From positions 1 to 47,423 of the forward strand of contig CAMYNX010000137.1 in NCBI GenBank assembly GCA_947259875.1: a stretch of DNA of 47,423 bases, given 5' to 3'. How positions within the stretch are numbered: position 1 is the stretch's first letter; each line of letters begins with the position of its first letter. A model generated the notes under the pieces. The model saw only the letters and a list, made by a program, of their open reading frames with translations. It searched no databases and was not told the origin of the DNA. The DNA comes from an uncultured Gammaproteobacteria bacterium. GTDB taxonomy: Bacteria; Pseudomonadota; Gammaproteobacteria; Arenicellales; JAANXG01. A program made the position numbers and the translations under genes. This document shows positions 1-10,700 of the stretch, in pieces.

Positions 1-27
1 CAAACAAAACGTTAGCTCTTCTTTTCC

Positions 28-51
28 CGCCTTGGTGCAATATACGGGTCA
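28..51 (-). repeat. Dispersed 24-base repeat, copy 1 (overlaps rodZ stop)
   Basis: On the minus strand this reads TGACCCG followed by TATATTGCACCAAGGCG. The same sequence, with one or two changes, occurs at 10712-10735 and 12969-12992, always in this orientation. The first three bases are the stop codon of rodZ. The function is unknown. It has no T-run and is not by itself a hairpin, so it is not a standard terminator. Confidence 0.8.
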
Positions 52-1020
52 ATTACCGCCCGCGCCCTCAATAACGAATCGCGCGTAGAGGCCGGTTTGA
101 TGAGGGCTGATATCAAACGGCTTACCATTGTATTCCATACGTACACCGCCAGCATTGCCCAGAAATACGCTAAACGGTGGCGTACCCTCTACCTCGACCT
201 CACGTCCTGCGTGGAAACTTTGATGGAGCAAACGCTCATCGCTCGCGTCCCGGACCTCCGCCCAAGAGGCCTGGGAAAATTTCAGCACTATCTTGCCGAC
301 CTTCGTTGCCGATACAGTTGGCGATCGGCTGGAGGCAGTCGCAGTAACCGCCGGCGGCGGGACGTTTTCCTGATTTGGTCGTTCGTCTTGCTCGCCCACC
401 GCAGACGGCGTCGTTCGCTGCTCCGTATCCGCCGTGCTTGATGCGATCAACTTGGATGCCTGCAACTCCGATTGACTTATAACCGTTTCCACCGGTGAAG
501 CTGTTATCTGTATCGGCTTGTCTTCTTTCACCGTGGTTTTGGCCACGGTCCGATCACTGTCCATTTTTTCCATAACCAAATCAGGTAGTCCGGCGAGCAG
601 ATCTTTTTCAAAATCGAACCCGCCTTGCGACCTCCACCAGACAATCACCAGACCGATTAACAGTATGCCAAGACCATAACTCATGAGCCGCACCCAACGG
701 TCGCTGCTTCTGGCCTGGCGTTGCACTGGCCGCGCGATAGCATGCACCGACCGTGCTATAGGCTCTGGTTGCAGAGGGGGTAACACGGAGTCTTCGTCAA
801 CCTTGACTAACCGTGCATAACTGCGCAGATAACCGCGAACGTAAGTAGCACCGGGTAACTCGGTGTAGTCGTCTTGCTCCAACGCCTTGATCTGCGACAC
901 GGATAGGCGCAGCTCGCCGGCCACGTCCTCGGCGGAAAGCCCAAGGCCTTCTCGCGCTTTCCTTAACCTCTTGCCGGAACTAAGTGGCTTGGCAACCGAT
1001 GCCTCGTTTTCCACAATCAT
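49..1020 (-). CDS. rodZ: Cytoskeleton protein RodZ
   Basis: This 323-residue protein has the RodZ layout. A cytoplasmic helix-turn-helix of the Xre type spans about residues 16-75 (RLRKAREGLGLSAEDVA, then SVSQIKALEQDDY and YVRGYLRSYARL). One membrane helix lies around residues 110-128 (LMSYGLGILLIGLVIVWW). A low-complexity Ser/Thr-rich linker follows, and then a C-terminal periplasmic DUF4115-type beta domain (about 245-320). RodZ links the MreB cytoskeleton to the elongation machinery and helps set rod shape. The gene overlaps pilF by four bases (ATGA), which suggests translational coupling. The stop codon lies inside a dispersed repeat. Confidence 0.93.
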   Translation of the reverse strand: MIVENEASVAKPLSSGKRLRKAREGLGLSAEDVAGELRLSVSQIKALEQDDYTELPGATYVRGYLRSYARLVKVDEDSVLPPLQPEPIARSVHAIARPVQRQARSSDRWVRLMSYGLGILLIGLVIVWWRSQGGFDFEKDLLAGLPDLVMEKMDSDRTVAKTTVKEDKPIQITASPVETVISQSELQASKLIASSTADTEQRTTPSAVGEQDERPNQENVPPPAVTATASSRSPTVSATKVGKIVLKFSQASWAEVRDASDERLLHQSFHAGREVEVEGTPPFSVFLGNAGGVRMEYNGKPFDISPHQTGLYARFVIEGAGGN

Positions 1021-1778
1021 TTTCGAGTACGGGTTAGTTCCTCTAATTCCCGGGCCTCCTTTGAGCGCGCAAACTTGCCGCGGAGCAGCGAAGCATATTC
1101 CCCTGCAACTTTGGGCGCGTTCAATCTATGCTCAATTTTGTAGGCGAGTAGAAGGCTTTCAGGGGTCTTGGTAGCTATTGAAAAATAGCGCTCAATATAT
1201 CCGCGCGCTGACAGATAGTTCTTGCGGCGAAAATTTATATCGGCCATATGGTACATGGCCAAAGAAAGTCCGGAATTGATGCGCAACGCCTTGCGGAAAT
1301 ATGACTCCGCGGCTTGCGTATTACCATGAGTTATCAGACATTCCCCGGCACGCAAATTGGTTATGTCCGGTTGCCGGTAGAGCGGGTTGGACAACGCGGT
1401 TTCATACTGTTCGAGTGCTTCTTCCACCCGCCCGCGTCGGCACAGGAACGTACCGAAATCATGGGCCGCTTGTGAATTCTCCGCATCCGAATACACCGCT
1501 TGGCGAAAAAGTCTTTCCGCTTCTTTATTGTTACCCAACCGTTCTTGCAGCGCTGCCATTGCGTGATTCGCCTCTGAGTGGTCAGGCGCTATCTCAAGTG
1601 CATGTTCTAATTCCTCACGGGCCACCTCAAGTTGATTGCGTTGCATGTAGTTAATGGCAAGCTCAGTTCTAACGTCAGCCCGCTTGGAGGCATCTGCCGT
1701 CTTGCCAATGGGCTCGTTGGTTGCACATGCGGCCAGACCTAGCACAACTATCCCCATTATCAAAACCTGTCGCATCAT
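1017..1778 (-). CDS. pilF: Type IV pilus biogenesis lipoprotein PilF/PilW
   Basis: The preferred start gives [18 protein letters not shown], a lipoprotein signal with lipobox LAAC, and a mature protein of tandem TPR repeats (motifs such as [20 protein letters not shown] and [20 protein letters not shown]). PilF is the outer-membrane pilotin that assembles the PilQ secretin of type IV pili. The frame stays open upstream to 2030, but that part lies inside rlmN and has no signal peptide. The chosen ATG overlaps the rlmN TGA as ATGA, the usual coupling in this cluster. No pilQ or other pil gene is in the window. Confidence 0.92.
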   Translation of the reverse strand: MMRQVLIMGIVVLGLAACATNEPIGKTADASKRADVRTELAINYMQRNQLEVAREELEHALEIAPDHSEANHAMAALQERLGNNKEAERLFRQAVYSDAENSQAAHDFGTFLCRRGRVEEALEQYETALSNPLYRQPDITNLRAGECLITHGNTQAAESYFRKALRINSGLSLAMYHMADINFRRKNYLSARGYIERYFSIATKTPESLLLAYKIEHRLNAPKVAGEYASLLRGKFARSKEARELEELTRTRK

Positions 1779-2884
1779 GCCATCGACTCCGCAGTGTGCT
1801 GATACCGCTGCCAACGCGTTGACCGATGGGTCCGGTCGCGAAACTTGCCCGCCAATTGCCCACATGCGGCATCGATGTCTTCGCCCCGGGTCTTGCGCGT
1901 AATCGTCATAATTCCCGCAGCGAGCAGCTGGTCTCGGAATCGGTCGATGGTTGCAGTGTCGGAACGTCGAAAATTGACGCCGGGGACCGAGTTGTAAGGA
2001 ATAAGGTTTACCTTTGCCGGTACCCCGCACAGAACCCGGATTAGTTCGCGGGCGCTGGATTCCGAGTCGTTCACACCAGCAAGCATTACGTACTCAAAGG
2101 TGATGCGGCTACGCGATTCACCAGAAACATAACGGCGGCAGGCGTCAATAAGCGAGGCAACTGGATACTTGCGATTGAGCGGGACCAATTTGTTGCGAAG
2201 TTCATCATTGGGCGCGTGCAGCGAGATTGCCAGACTTATCGGACAAACGAGTTTGAGTTCATCGATTTTCGGCACCACTCCTGCAGTACTCACCGTTACC
2301 CGTCTTCGCGAAAGACCGTAAGCAAAATCGTTCAATAAAATGTTCAACGTGCTTAGCACGTTATCGAAATTGAGCAACGGCTCACCCATTCCCATAAATA
2401 CAACATTCGTGATAACCCGATCATCTTTTTCGGCGGTTTCCAGTATACGGTGAGCAAGCCATATCTGGCCTATGATTTCCGCGCTGGTGAGGTTCCGGTT
2501 GTACCCATGTAATGCCGTAGAACAAAAAGTACAGTTCAGGGCACAACCCACCTGCGACGATATGCATAGCGTGCCACGTCCGGGCTCGGGAATGAAGACC
2601 ATCTCTATACCATTACCATCGTCCAGCCGTAACAACCATTTACGAGTACCATCAGCAGACACCTGTTCGTTGACTACCGACGGTGCTTCGAGACAGGTCG
2701 TCTCCCGCAGTTTCGCTCTAAGCGTCTTGCTCAGATTGGTCATCGAATCGAAATCAGTCTCACCTTGCTGATGAATCCATTGCAGCACTTGATTTGCGCG
2801 ATAAGGGCGTTCGCCCAGGTCTTCAAAAAATCGCCTCAGAGCGAGATGATCCAATCCGAACAAATTGATCGGTGGTTTCAACAT
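1775..2884 (-). CDS. rlmN: Dual-specificity 23S rRNA/tRNA adenine-C2 methyltransferase RlmN
   Basis: This 369-residue radical SAM protein methylates C2 of A2503 in 23S rRNA and of A37 in some tRNAs. The iron-sulfur ligands are C114, C118 and C121 (CALNCTFC). The GMGEPLLN motif follows, and the methyl-carrying cysteine region near the end is [11 protein letters not shown]. Length and motifs are those of a complete enzyme. Its start codon shares a base with the ndk stop, and its own stop overlaps the pilF start, so ndk-rlmN-pilF-rodZ is a tightly packed operon. Confidence 0.96.
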   Translation of the reverse strand: MLKPPINLFGLDHLALRRFFEDLGERPYRANQVLQWIHQQGETDFDSMTNLSKTLRAKLRETTCLEAPSVVNEQVSADGTRKWLLRLDDGNGIEMVFIPEPGRGTLCISSQVGCALNCTFCSTALHGYNRNLTSAEIIGQIWLAHRILETAEKDDRVITNVVFMGMGEPLLNFDNVLSTLNILLNDFAYGLSRRRVTVSTAGVVPKIDELKLVCPISLAISLHAPNDELRNKLVPLNRKYPVASLIDACRRYVSGESRSRITFEYVMLAGVNDSESSARELIRVLCGVPAKVNLIPYNSVPGVNFRRSDTATIDRFRDQLLAAGIMTITRKTRGEDIDAACGQLAGKFRDRTHRSTRWQRYQHTAESMA

Positions 2885-3315
2885 TAACGTGTTCGCGGGC
2901 AGATCTCTGCTTGTTTGAAAAAAAACTCGATTTCTTGCGCAGCCGTATCCAGTCCGTCGGAACCGTGAACTGCATTTTCATCTACGGTGGTCGCGAACTC
3001 TGCACGTATGGTGCCTGGCGCCGCCTGTGCAGGATCCGTAGCCCCCATCAATTCGCGATTCTTTGCGATTGCGTTCTCGCCCTCAAGGACCTGAATCATA
3101 ATCGGGCCCGACTGCATAAACCGAACGAGGTCATTGAAAAATGGCCGTTCCCTGTGCACCGCGTAAAAACCCTCAGCCTGATTTTTCGTAAGGTGCACCA
3201 TCTTGGCAGCCACAATCCGTAATCCCGCTTCCTCGAAACGCCGGTAGATTTCACCAATGATGTTGTTCGCAACTGCGTCCGGTTTGATTATAGATAAGGT
3301 GTGTTCAGTTGCCAT
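2884..3315 (-). CDS. ndk: Nucleoside diphosphate kinase
   Basis: The enzyme is 143 residues, the standard length. It transfers the gamma phosphate between nucleoside triphosphates and diphosphates through a phosphohistidine. The start [10 protein letters not shown] is typical, and the catalytic histidine is H117 in NAVHGSD. The frame is complete. It is probably the first gene of the packed ndk-rlmN-pilF-rodZ group, with 53 bases separating it from mtaB. Confidence 0.97.
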   Translation of the reverse strand: MATEHTLSIIKPDAVANNIIGEIYRRFEEAGLRIVAAKMVHLTKNQAEGFYAVHRERPFFNDLVRFMQSGPIMIQVLEGENAIAKNRELMGATDPAQAAPGTIRAEFATTVDENAVHGSDGLDTAAQEIEFFFKQAEICPRTR

Positions 3316-3368
3316 GCATAGTCTCCAAAATTGGATAATCCAATATAAAAGATCGCGTAGTGTACCGT

Positions 3369-4796
3369 TTACGCCATACGGCGGGCAATTAGCCCGTCAC
3401 CGTAAATGCCTTCATAACGCACTTGGCGCCAGCGCCCAAGCTCATGCACCCCGGCCGGCGCGTAGACGGTCAGGTAATCCGCAGCGCGTGCCCGCTGGTA
3501 GCCTGCGGGAGGTTTGCCGCCACCTTCGATCAACACCCGGTGGACTTCACCAATCCGGCTGCGTAACAGTTGCGTCCTTATCAGAGAGGCCTTGTGCCGC
3601 AGACGTTTGGCGCGTTGCCTGCGTATCGCCAGCGGTACTTGCCACCGTGAAGGAATACGCGCCGCTGGCGTTCCAACGCGTTCCGAGTAACAAAACACAT
3701 GGGGAAATGCGATTTCAAGCTCGCGAACCATATTCTCCGTATCCTGGAATTGTTCTTCGGTCTCGGTGGGAAAACCGACCATGATATCTGCGCTCAATAC
3801 CAGATCCGGAACGCGCTGCCTCAAGGTTCTGATACGCTCATAGACGAATTCTGCGCTGTAACGGCGTTTCATACGCTTCAACAAAAGTGTGCTACCGCTT
3901 TGCAGCGACAGGTGCAGATGGCGGCAAAGTCGCGGGTCGCTCTCCAATGAGCCAATCAACGCATCGTCGATGTGTGCTGGATCGATGGAGCTGAGACGGA
4001 TCCTGAAGTCTCCTTCCGTCTTCAACAGATCTGCAAGCAGGCCGGCAAGACCCTGTTGGTGTCCGCTGTCAACCAGATCATCGCCGTAGGAGCCAAGATC
4101 TATACCGCAAACCACAACCTCCTTATACCCATTTACCACCAACCTTTGGACTTGCCGCCTAATCAGCTCTGGGGGCAACGAACGGCTGGGTCCGCGCGCG
4201 CGATGGATGATGCAGAACGTACAACCTTGGCCACAGCCTTGCTGAACCTGGACGAAAGCGCGGGTGTGGCCGTGCAGGCCCGATACGAGAGCGTCCGGCA
4301 GACTGACCTGCTGATCCAGATCGCCCACCATGACCTTGGAAAGCTGGCCGCGCTCCAGGTCCGATAACAGCCGATGAATATTCAATTTGCGGTCGTTCCC
4401 CAACACCAAATCCACGCCCGGAATCTTCGCGCATGCCTGCGGGTTCATCTGCGCGTAACAACCGGTGACCACAACGAGCGCGTGGGGGTTCCGGCGGATG
4501 GCACGACGTACCTCCTGCCGCGCCTGCCGGTCCGCCTCGCCGGTTACGGTGCAGGTATTGATGATATACAGGTCGGCAGATTCCTCGTTCCCCACGGCTT
4601 CCCACCCCGCGGCGCTGAGCGAGTGGCTGATGAACTCTGATTCAAATGTATTGACTTTGCAGCCTAAGGTCGTGACCCCGAATCGCTTTGCGCGGCTCTT
4701 GCAGGCTGCCGCAAACGAAGATTCCACTCCCGCGCCCATATTCGCTTTGACCTGGCTGACGCTTAGCGCCCCAGACGAGACGTGGCGATCCCGCAT
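3369..4796 (-). CDS. mtaB: tRNA t6A37 methylthiotransferase, MtaB-like
   Basis: The order of domains is an N-terminal UPF0004 iron-sulfur domain ([30 protein letters not shown]), a radical SAM core with GCGQGCTFC, and a C-terminal TRAM-like region. LGCKVN and the TGEAD context fit MtaB, which converts t6A37 to ms2t6A37 in tRNA, better than MiaB or RimO. The longest frame gives 475 residues. The ATG at 4739 (MGAGVESS) is a likelier start because homology begins shortly after it. In related genomes the isc genes often occupy this space, so the position beside iscA is notable. Confidence 0.85.
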   Translation of the reverse strand: MRDRHVSSGALSVSQVKANMGAGVESSFAAACKSRAKRFGVTTLGCKVNTFESEFISHSLSAAGWEAVGNEESADLYIINTCTVTGEADRQARQEVRRAIRRNPHALVVVTGCYAQMNPQACAKIPGVDLVLGNDRKLNIHRLLSDLERGQLSKVMVGDLDQQVSLPDALVSGLHGHTRAFVQVQQGCGQGCTFCIIHRARGPSRSLPPELIRRQVQRLVVNGYKEVVVCGIDLGSYGDDLVDSGHQQGLAGLLADLLKTEGDFRIRLSSIDPAHIDDALIGSLESDPRLCRHLHLSLQSGSTLLLKRMKRRYSAEFVYERIRTLRQRVPDLVLSADIMVGFPTETEEQFQDTENMVRELEIAFPHVFCYSERVGTPAARIPSRWQVPLAIRRQRAKRLRHKASLIRTQLLRSRIGEVHRVLIEGGGKPPAGYQRARAADYLTVYAPAGVHELGRWRQVRYEGIYGDGLIARRMA

Positions 4797-4883
4797 ACGG
4801 CACCAAGGATTCTGTATTTGGAATGACGGTCTCTGATCAACCCGGTTACTATCCTTGTGGCCCGCCCGAGTGCAGTAGACAGA

Positions 4884-5207
4884 CTAAGTGCTAAAGCTCT
4901 CGCCGCAACCACACGTACCCTTGACCCGGGGATTTCTGAATCGGAACGTCTCGCTCAATCCGTCTTTCGTAAAATCGATCTCGGTACCATTAACAAAATC
5001 CAGGCTCTTGTTATCGACGATTATCTTCACTCCATGGCTTTCGAACACGTGATCGTCTGACTTGATTTCATCAGCGTAGTTGACGACGTAGGCATATCCG
5101 GAGCAACCGGTGGTCTTGACACCAAAGCGCAGACCTTCCCCATGCCCCCGGGATTGTAGGTATGTGCGCACACGATCCGCAGCATTTTCAGTCAGAGTGA
5201 CCGGCAT
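4884..5207 (-). CDS. iscA: A-type iron-sulfur carrier IscA
   Basis: This 107-residue HesB/IscA family protein carries the three conserved cysteines C35 (TTGCSGYAY), C99 and C101 (GTCGCGESF). A-type carriers bind iron or an Fe-S cluster and deliver it to target proteins. The gene follows iscR by 13 bases and is surely co-transcribed. The cysteine desulfurase iscS and scaffold iscU, which normally lie between iscR and iscA, are absent, as are hscB, hscA and fdx downstream. ErpA or SufA are alternative names, but the iscR neighbour favours IscA. Confidence 0.9.
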   Translation of the reverse strand: MPVTLTENAADRVRTYLQSRGHGEGLRFGVKTTGCSGYAYVVNYADEIKSDDHVFESHGVKIIVDNKSLDFVNGTEIDFTKDGLSETFRFRNPRVKGTCGCGESFST

Positions 5208-5220
5208 TTAGCATTAACCT

Positions 5221-5679
5221 CTAATGGGGAGACAGAATTTCCACCCGCCCCCCTTGGCGCATGGCAACTTCTTTAACATGGGACTGGTTGACAAGATTTC
5301 CAAGACTGATATTGGTTAGAAAATTCCTAATCTGAACGCTCAAGTCCTGCCACAAGAAATGAGTCAGGCACAGGTTATCATCTTGACAGTTTTTGAGCCC
5401 GCCGCATTGCGTCGCGTCGATGTGCTCCTCGATGGCATCGATGATCTGCGCCACCGAGATCTCATACGGTGAACGCTTGAGACTATAGCCACCCCCGGGA
5501 CCACGCGTGCTGACGACGAGATCCCGACGCCGGAGTTGGGCAAACAGCTGCTCTAGATAGGAGAGAGAGATCCCCTGCCGCGTCGATACTTCAGACAGCG
5601 CGACCGCTCCCCTGTCGTAATGGATCGCCAAGTCCAACATGGCGGTGACCGCGTAACGGCCCTTAGTCGTCAGTCTCAT
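5221..5679 (-). CDS. iscR: Fe-S cluster regulator IscR
   Basis: This is an Rrf2-family winged-helix regulator of about 152 residues. The DNA-binding part is MRLTTKGRYAVTAMLDLA through GISLSYLEQLFAQLRR. The [2Fe-2S] ligands C92, C98 and C104 (CGGLKNCQDDNLC) fall at the canonical numbers when the second of two adjacent ATGs (5679) is used; the first is at 5682. Holo-IscR represses its own operon. A near-consensus type 1 IscR site lies just upstream over the promoter, so autoregulation is well supported. Conserved ligands suggest the protein still senses Fe-S status. Confidence 0.95.
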   Translation of the reverse strand: MRLTTKGRYAVTAMLDLAIHYDRGAVALSEVSTRQGISLSYLEQLFAQLRRRDLVVSTRGPGGGYSLKRSPYEISVAQIIDAIEEHIDATQCGGLKNCQDDNLCLTHFLWQDLSVQIRNFLTNISLGNLVNQSHVKEVAMRQGGRVEILSPH

Positions 5680-5713
5680 CACACGCTCCGATAGACTAGC
5701 CAGAAGGGCACAA

Positions 5714-5746
5714 ATTGTCTCTTACTTGACTATTTTGATCAACTAT
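5714..5746 (-). promoter_or_regulatory. iscR promoter with type 1 IscR operator
   Basis: On the minus strand a -35 box TTGATC (5742-5737) and a -10 box GACAAT (5719-5714) are separated by exactly 17 bases. On the plus strand, 5722-5746 matches the published E. coli type 1 IscR consensus (ATASYYGACTRWWWYAGTCRRSTAT) at 22 of 25 positions by my count, with core CTTGACTATTTTGATCAAC. The site covers the -35 region, as at E. coli PiscR, and overlaps the cysE stop codon. Confidence 0.82.
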
Positions 5747-6476
5747 TTTTCTCTGCAGCCGGGATCGTACCGGCCCTCGAAGCGTCCCCTGCTGCGTCAT
5801 CTCCGAGGTGCTCCAAGTCGATTTCCGGTATTTCAAGCTCCCCGACATCGACTCCCGACTGCGCGAGTTTCTCGAGAATGAAGGTCAATCTTTCGTCGGT
5901 CACGTGGAGGTGATCGAGGATGCAATCCACTGCGTGAGCCACCGGGTCACTCATTTGCCGAGTCAGACCATAGGCATCAAATCCAATGCGCTTCGCCATC
6001 TGCGCGCGCTTTAGATGCGCCTCAGCCACCCGCGGTTTGACGGTGTGGCCGGGAATACCGATCACCGTCGCCCCCGCAGGCACATCTTTGACCACTACTG
6101 AGTTGGAACCGACACGCGCGCCATCGCCAATGTTGATCGGGCCCAATACCTTGGCACCCGCACCGACCACGACATTGTTTCCCAGCGTTGGATGCCGTTT
6201 GACCTTTTCCCATGAGGTCCCGCCCAAGGTAACCCCTTGGTAGAGGGTGCAGTCGTCGCCGATCACCGAGGTTTCACCAACCACCACTCCCATGCCGTGG
6301 TCGATAAAGAACCGGCGGCCGATCTTTGCCCCTGGATGAATCTCGATTCCGGTCAACCAGCGAATCAAATGGGACAAAAAACGCGCCAGCCAGTACCATT
6401 TCTTATCCCATAACCAGTGATTTAGACGATGGCCCACGACCGCGTGGAGTCCCGGGTAAGCAGTCAATACTTCCAT
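5739..6476 (-). CDS. cysE: Serine O-acetyltransferase CysE, short N-terminus
   Basis: This hexapeptide-repeat (left-handed beta helix) acyltransferase makes O-acetylserine for cysteine synthesis. [18 protein letters not shown] is the conserved helical region, followed by [17 protein letters not shown] and GVTLGGTSW, which contains the active-site histidine/aspartate region. The family in gammaproteobacteria usually has about 25 more residues before EVLT. Here an in-frame TAA lies 18 bases upstream of the ATG and trmJ ends only 42 bases away, so no longer start exists. It precedes iscR, the common cysE-iscR order linking cysteine supply to Fe-S assembly. Confidence 0.93.
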   Translation of the reverse strand: MEVLTAYPGLHAVVGHRLNHWLWDKKWYWLARFLSHLIRWLTGIEIHPGAKIGRRFFIDHGMGVVVGETSVIGDDCTLYQGVTLGGTSWEKVKRHPTLGNNVVVGAGAKVLGPINIGDGARVGSNSVVVKDVPAGATVIGIPGHTVKPRVAEAHLKRAQMAKRIGFDAYGLTRQMSDPVAHAVDCILDHLHVTDERLTFILEKLAQSGVDVGELEIPEIDLEHLGDDAAGDASRAGTIPAAEKNS

Positions 6477-6518
6477 AGTCGCATTTACGGTTTATGAGGC
6501 CAGCGGTACTGACCTTTG

Positions 6519-7268
6519 TCAACTCTTTTTAGCAACATGCTGCTGAACAGCACTCAATATTCCGCGCAAAATTTGTATCTCTTCGTCGCTAGGCCGAGCC
6601 CTGTTAAACAAGCGCATAAGTTTTCGCATCAGTATCACCGGTGGCCTGGCGATGGGGAAATCCAAATCGAGTAACATCTCTTCTAGATGTTTGTAGAATC
6701 GGTGCATACTCTCCTGGTCAGCATATCGCGGAATGTCTTGCAGTGCGCTTGGTGATGCATGGCCCTTTAGAAAAACTTCATAGGCCATGATCTGTGCCGC
6801 GCTCGCCAGGTTTAAGGACGAATAGTCCGGATTGGTCGGAATTCGTACTAGGTAGTGACATCGCTCCACCTCCGGGTTCGCCAATCCACTTCGCTCCTGA
6901 CCAAACAACAGCGCAACGGGTCCGTGACGACTCGCGTCCCAAAGTTTCTCCGCTGCTTGTTCTGGTGATAATTGGGGCCACTCTACCGAACGTTTGCGAG
7001 CGGTGGTACCGATGATCAACTGACAATCTTTGATGGCGCCATCCAGATCCCCGTGCACATCAGCCGTATATAATATGTCTTCTGCGCCAGCGGCACGTCG
7101 AACGGCTTCCTCGCTGGGCAGGTTAACCTGCGGAGCTACCAACGTCAGCCGCCTCAGCCCCATGGTCTTCATCGCCCGCGCCACACCTCCGACATTACCA
7201 GGATGTGTCGGGCGCATGAGCACAAATCGAATCTGCTCCTGTTTTAATTCAGAATCGCTTTCTTTCAC
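6519..7268 (-). CDS. trmJ: tRNA (Cm32/Um32) methyltransferase TrmJ
   Basis: This 249-residue SpoU (SPOUT) family enzyme methylates the 2'-OH of nucleotide 32 in the tRNA anticodon loop. Visible motifs are FVLMRPTHPGNVGGVARAMK near the start and the SAM-binding knot segments LLFGQERSGL and IPTNPDYSSLNLASA. TrmJ next to cysE-iscR and divergent from suhB is the common gammaproteobacterial arrangement. The frame is complete. Confidence 0.95.
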   Translation of the reverse strand: MKESDSELKQEQIRFVLMRPTHPGNVGGVARAMKTMGLRRLTLVAPQVNLPSEEAVRRAAGAEDILYTADVHGDLDGAIKDCQLIIGTTARKRSVEWPQLSPEQAAEKLWDASRHGPVALLFGQERSGLANPEVERCHYLVRIPTNPDYSSLNLASAAQIMAYEVFLKGHASPSALQDIPRYADQESMHRFYKHLEEMLLDLDFPIARPPVILMRKLMRLFNRARPSDEEIQILRGILSAVQQHVAKKS

Positions 7269-7338
7269 AGATACGCGCTACTACAATTCGGCGCCCGAGC
7301 TTTGCTTGAACAAATGCTAGCAACCCTAGGAAATTACC

Positions 7339-8121
7339 ATGCATCCCTTGCTAAACACAGCGGTTAAAGCGGCGCGACATGCGGGTACCTTGATTGTACG
7401 TTATCTTGATCAGATACATCGAATCGATGTTGAGGAAAAGGGTAGAAATGATTTCGTCAGTGAGGTAGACCGTGCCGCAGAAGGCGCAATCATCGACGTC
7501 ATTGAACATGCTTATCCCCGGCACGCTATCCTCGCCGAGGAAAGCGGTTCTAAACCAGGCAACGACTTCGAATGGATCATAGATCCACTGGACGGGACCA
7601 CCAATTTCCTGCATGGCTACCCTCAATTTTCGGTTTCCATCGCGGTTCGCCAGGGCGTGCAACTCGAACACGCCGTGGTGTTCGATCCGTTGCGTAATGA
7701 AATGTTTACCGCTTCCAAAGGTAGCGGCGCACATCTCGACGACAGGCGTATACGCGTAAGCCGTGTCCTGCACCTAAAGGACGCGTTGGTCGGTACCGGT
7801 TTCCCGTTCAAGGCCCTTTCACATCTAGATGAGTGGATAAGTATGTTCCGCGAAGTCCTGCTTCGCAGTAGCGGTATCCGGCGCGCGGGTTCCGCGGCAT
7901 TAGACCTCGCGTACGTGGCGTGTGGCCGATTTGACGGATTCTGGGAGCTTGGACTGAGTCCGTGGGATATGGCAGCGGGATGCCTGCTCATTCAGGAAGC
8001 CGGGGGATTGATCAGCGATCCGGATGGTCGACAAGATCACCTGTCCAGCGGCGACATCGTCGCTGGTAATCCGGAGATCTACCCACAATTGCTAAAGCTG
8101 ATCCGCTCTGCGATCCATTGA
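7339..8121 (+). CDS. suhB: Inositol-1-monophosphatase family protein SuhB
   Basis: The 260-residue protein carries the metal-binding signatures of the family: AEESG (about residue 67), [12 protein letters not shown] (about 83) and the C-terminal [15 protein letters not shown]. It hydrolyses inositol phosphates. In E. coli SuhB also joins the rRNA antitermination complex; that role here is inference. AGGAAA lies about eight bases before the ATG. It is transcribed away from trmJ across a 70-base spacer, and its stop overlaps the region of the mutS start. Confidence 0.93.
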   Translation: MHPLLNTAVKAARHAGTLIVRYLDQIHRIDVEEKGRNDFVSEVDRAAEGAIIDVIEHAYPRHAILAEESGSKPGNDFEWIIDPLDGTTNFLHGYPQFSVSIAVRQGVQLEHAVVFDPLRNEMFTASKGSGAHLDDRRIRVSRVLHLKDALVGTGFPFKALSHLDEWISMFREVLLRSSGIRRAGSAALDLAYVACGRFDGFWELGLSPWDMAAGCLLIQEAGGLISDPDGRQDHLSSGDIVAGNPEIYPQLLKLIRSAIH

Positions 8122-8123
8122 CA

Positions 8124-10700
8124 ATGTGCTCGAACTCTCAACACACGCCGATGATGCAGCAATATCTGCGGATTAAGTCAAAGCATCCGGAAACCTTGCT
8201 ACTGTATCGCATGGGAGAATTCTATGAGTTGTTCTTCCAAGACGCCGAACACGCAGCCAAGCTACTCGGTATCACTTTGACACAGCGCGGTAAGTCAGCG
8301 GGTAAGCCGATTCCCATGGCGGGGGTCCCGGTCCACAGCGTCGATCAATACTTAGTCAAATTGATAAAGCTCGGCCGTACGGTGGCAATTTGTGAACAAA
8401 TTGGAGTCCCTGGCAAAACCAAAGGACCGGTCGAACGCGAAGTGGTTCGCGTGGTCACACCAGGCACACTATCCGATGAAGCCTTGCTGGAGGACCGCCA
8501 CGAGAATTTATTGGCGGCAGTGTTCGTCCGCGACTCCGGCTATGCTATCGCGACTCTGGAGATTTCGAGCGGTCGTTTTGAGGCATACGAGATAGCGGAT
8601 ACCGGACAACCCGGTGACGAGGTTGAACGGTTGAACCCGGCTGAGGTCATCATAGCGGAATCCGATTTCAACATCTTACCCAAGTCCCCTGACTTTGTTG
8701 TGCGGATTGTGCCGGATTGGTACTTCGACCTCGAACTGGCTACTCGATTACTCACCGCGCAACTCGGCACCAAAGACCTGGTATCTTTCGGAGCAGATAA
8801 AAATCCAAGCGCAGTGATCGCGGCAGGTGCAGTACTGCAATATGCAAAGGATGCGGAGTACGCATCGCTGCCTCATGTATTGGATTTTAGAATCGAACAT
8901 ACTAGTGAATATATTTCGATCGATTCCACCAGCCGTAGAAACCTGGAAATCGAAGTCAACCTATTAGGCGGTCGCGAAAACACCTTAATATCCCTAATAG
9001 ATCAATGTGCTACCCCAATGGGCGCGCGTCTATTAAGACGCTGGCTTCACCAACCACTACGCGATCAACCGCGCGTCAAGCAGCGGCTGCATGCCGTTGC
9101 GTGTTTAATTGAGAACCGTCGGCCCCAGTTATGCAAGCTGCTCACTCAAGCAGGCGATATGGAACGAATCTTGGCTCGCGTGGCACTGCTCAGTGCGCGG
9201 CCCAGAGATCTAGTGCGATTACGCCTGGCATTGGCGACGCTTCCATCGATTATCGAAATCATTCGTGAATATGATGCCGCGATGCTGCGAAACATCCTCG
9301 ATGCGTTGGGACCGTTCCCCGAAACCCATGACCTGTTACAACGGGCAATCCAAGAAGAACCAGCATCCATAATACGCGACGGCGGTGTCATTCGTTCCGG
9401 TTACGACCCACAGTTGGATGAGCTACAACAATTGAGTCGAGATACCAGTGAATATCTGATGGAACTGGAAAATCGCGAACGTAAAGAGACCGGCATTAAT
9501 AATCTACGTGTGCAATACAATCGAGTTCACGGCTTTTACATTGAGGTCACCAAGTCTCAAACTGGCGCTGTGCCGGAACATTATATTCGCCGACAGACAT
9601 TGAAGAATGCCGAACGCTATATCACGGCTGAATTAAAACAATTTGAAGACAAAGTTTTAAGCGCCAAGGAAAAGGCCTTGTCACGGGAGAAATGGCTTTA
9701 CCAAGCACTCCTGGAACGGCTGGCACGCGAGTTGGCGCCATTACAACTTTGCGCCCAAGCCTTATCGAGGCTCGATGTGCTCGACAATTTTGCCGAACGT
9801 GCTGCAACTTTAAATCTCTCCTCGCCCGTGCTGACCAACGAACCGTGCTTGAACATCACTGCCGGGCGACATCTCATCGTCGAGCGGAATCAGAGCCACC
9901 CGTTTGTCGCCAATGACATCTCCCTGCACGAGGAACAAAGGATGTTGATAATCACCGGGCCGAATATGGGAGGAAAAAGTACCTATATGCGTCAAACGGC
10001 ATTAATAACAATCATGGCTTATTGCGGTTGTTATGTGCCTGCCGACCGGGCCGTGATCGGCCCCATCGACCAAGTCTTCACCCGTATCGGCGCCTCCGAC
10101 GATCTCGCGGGCGGCCGCTCTACTTTCATGGTTGAGATGACCGAAATGGCGCGGATACTGCGGCAAGCAACTGAAAACAGCTTGGTGCTAGTCGATGAAA
10201 TCGGCCGCGGCACCAGCACCTTTGACGGGCTTTCCCTTGCCTGGGCGTGTGCCGTCGATTTGGCGCAAAGGGTGCGGGCTTACACCTTGTTTTCCACCCA
10301 TTACTTTGAGGTCACCCAGCTCGCCGACCGCCTCGTCTCTGTATACAACGTCCACCTTGATGCGGTGGAGCACCGGGAGCAAATCGTATTTCTTTACTCG
10401 GTGAAGCCGGGACCGACGAATCAATCCTACGGGATTCAAGTGGCACGGCTCGCCGGCGTTCCGGGTGATGTGCTTGCCGTTGCCCGCGATAAGCTGACGG
10501 AGTTGGAAATTCATTACCGCGACCGTCCTCCTGGCAACGAATCAAACAACGCTGCTCAACTTGGTATTTTCGACACATCGGAGGCACCGGTGCATCCCCT
10601 GACGGAAAAATTACGCACTCTCAACGTTGATGAATTGACACCACGGCAGGCATTAGACCTGTTGTACGAGTTGACCAGGTCATTACACGAAGATGGTTAA
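8124..10700 (+). CDS. mutS: DNA mismatch repair protein MutS
   Basis: This full-length MutS of 858 residues recognises base mismatches. The mismatch-binding domain has the Phe-x-Glu motif in GEFYELF, the Walker A is [14 protein letters not shown], and the Walker B region [14 protein letters not shown] and STHYFE switch follow. A TTG at 8118 overlaps the suhB stop, but the ATG at 8124 is preferred. The extreme C-terminus reads [12 protein letters not shown] and its TAA stop lies inside a perfect hairpin built from the dispersed repeat. A continuous, undamaged gene here argues against a loss of mismatch repair. Confidence 0.97.
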   Translation: MCSNSQHTPMMQQYLRIKSKHPETLLLYRMGEFYELFFQDAEHAAKLLGITLTQRGKSAGKPIPMAGVPVHSVDQYLVKLIKLGRTVAICEQIGVPGKTKGPVEREVVRVVTPGTLSDEALLEDRHENLLAAVFVRDSGYAIATLEISSGRFEAYEIADTGQPGDEVERLNPAEVIIAESDFNILPKSPDFVVRIVPDWYFDLELATRLLTAQLGTKDLVSFGADKNPSAVIAAGAVLQYAKDAEYASLPHVLDFRIEHTSEYISIDSTSRRNLEIEVNLLGGRENTLISLIDQCATPMGARLLRRWLHQPLRDQPRVKQRLHAVACLIENRRPQLCKLLTQAGDMERILARVALLSARPRDLVRLRLALATLPSIIEIIREYDAAMLRNILDALGPFPETHDLLQRAIQEEPASIIRDGGVIRSGYDPQLDELQQLSRDTSEYLMELENRERKETGINNLRVQYNRVHGFYIEVTKSQTGAVPEHYIRRQTLKNAERYITAELKQFEDKVLSAKEKALSREKWLYQALLERLARELAPLQLCAQALSRLDVLDNFAERAATLNLSSPVLTNEPCLNITAGRHLIVERNQSHPFVANDISLHEEQRMLIITGPNMGGKSTYMRQTALITIMAYCGCYVPADRAVIGPIDQVFTRIGASDDLAGGRSTFMVEMTEMARILRQATENSLVLVDEIGRGTSTFDGLSLAWACAVDLAQRVRAYTLFSTHYFEVTQLADRLVSVYNVHLDAVEHREQIVFLYSVKPGPTNQSYGIQVARLAGVPGDVLAVARDKLTELEIHYRDRPPGNESNNAAQLGIFDTSEAPVHPLTEKLRTLNVDELTPRQALDLLYELTRSLHEDG

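Noticed and set aside
1779-2030. Longer PilF starting at 2030
   Set aside because: The extra sequence lies within rlmN, is not protein-like and would place the lipoprotein signal in the middle of the chain.
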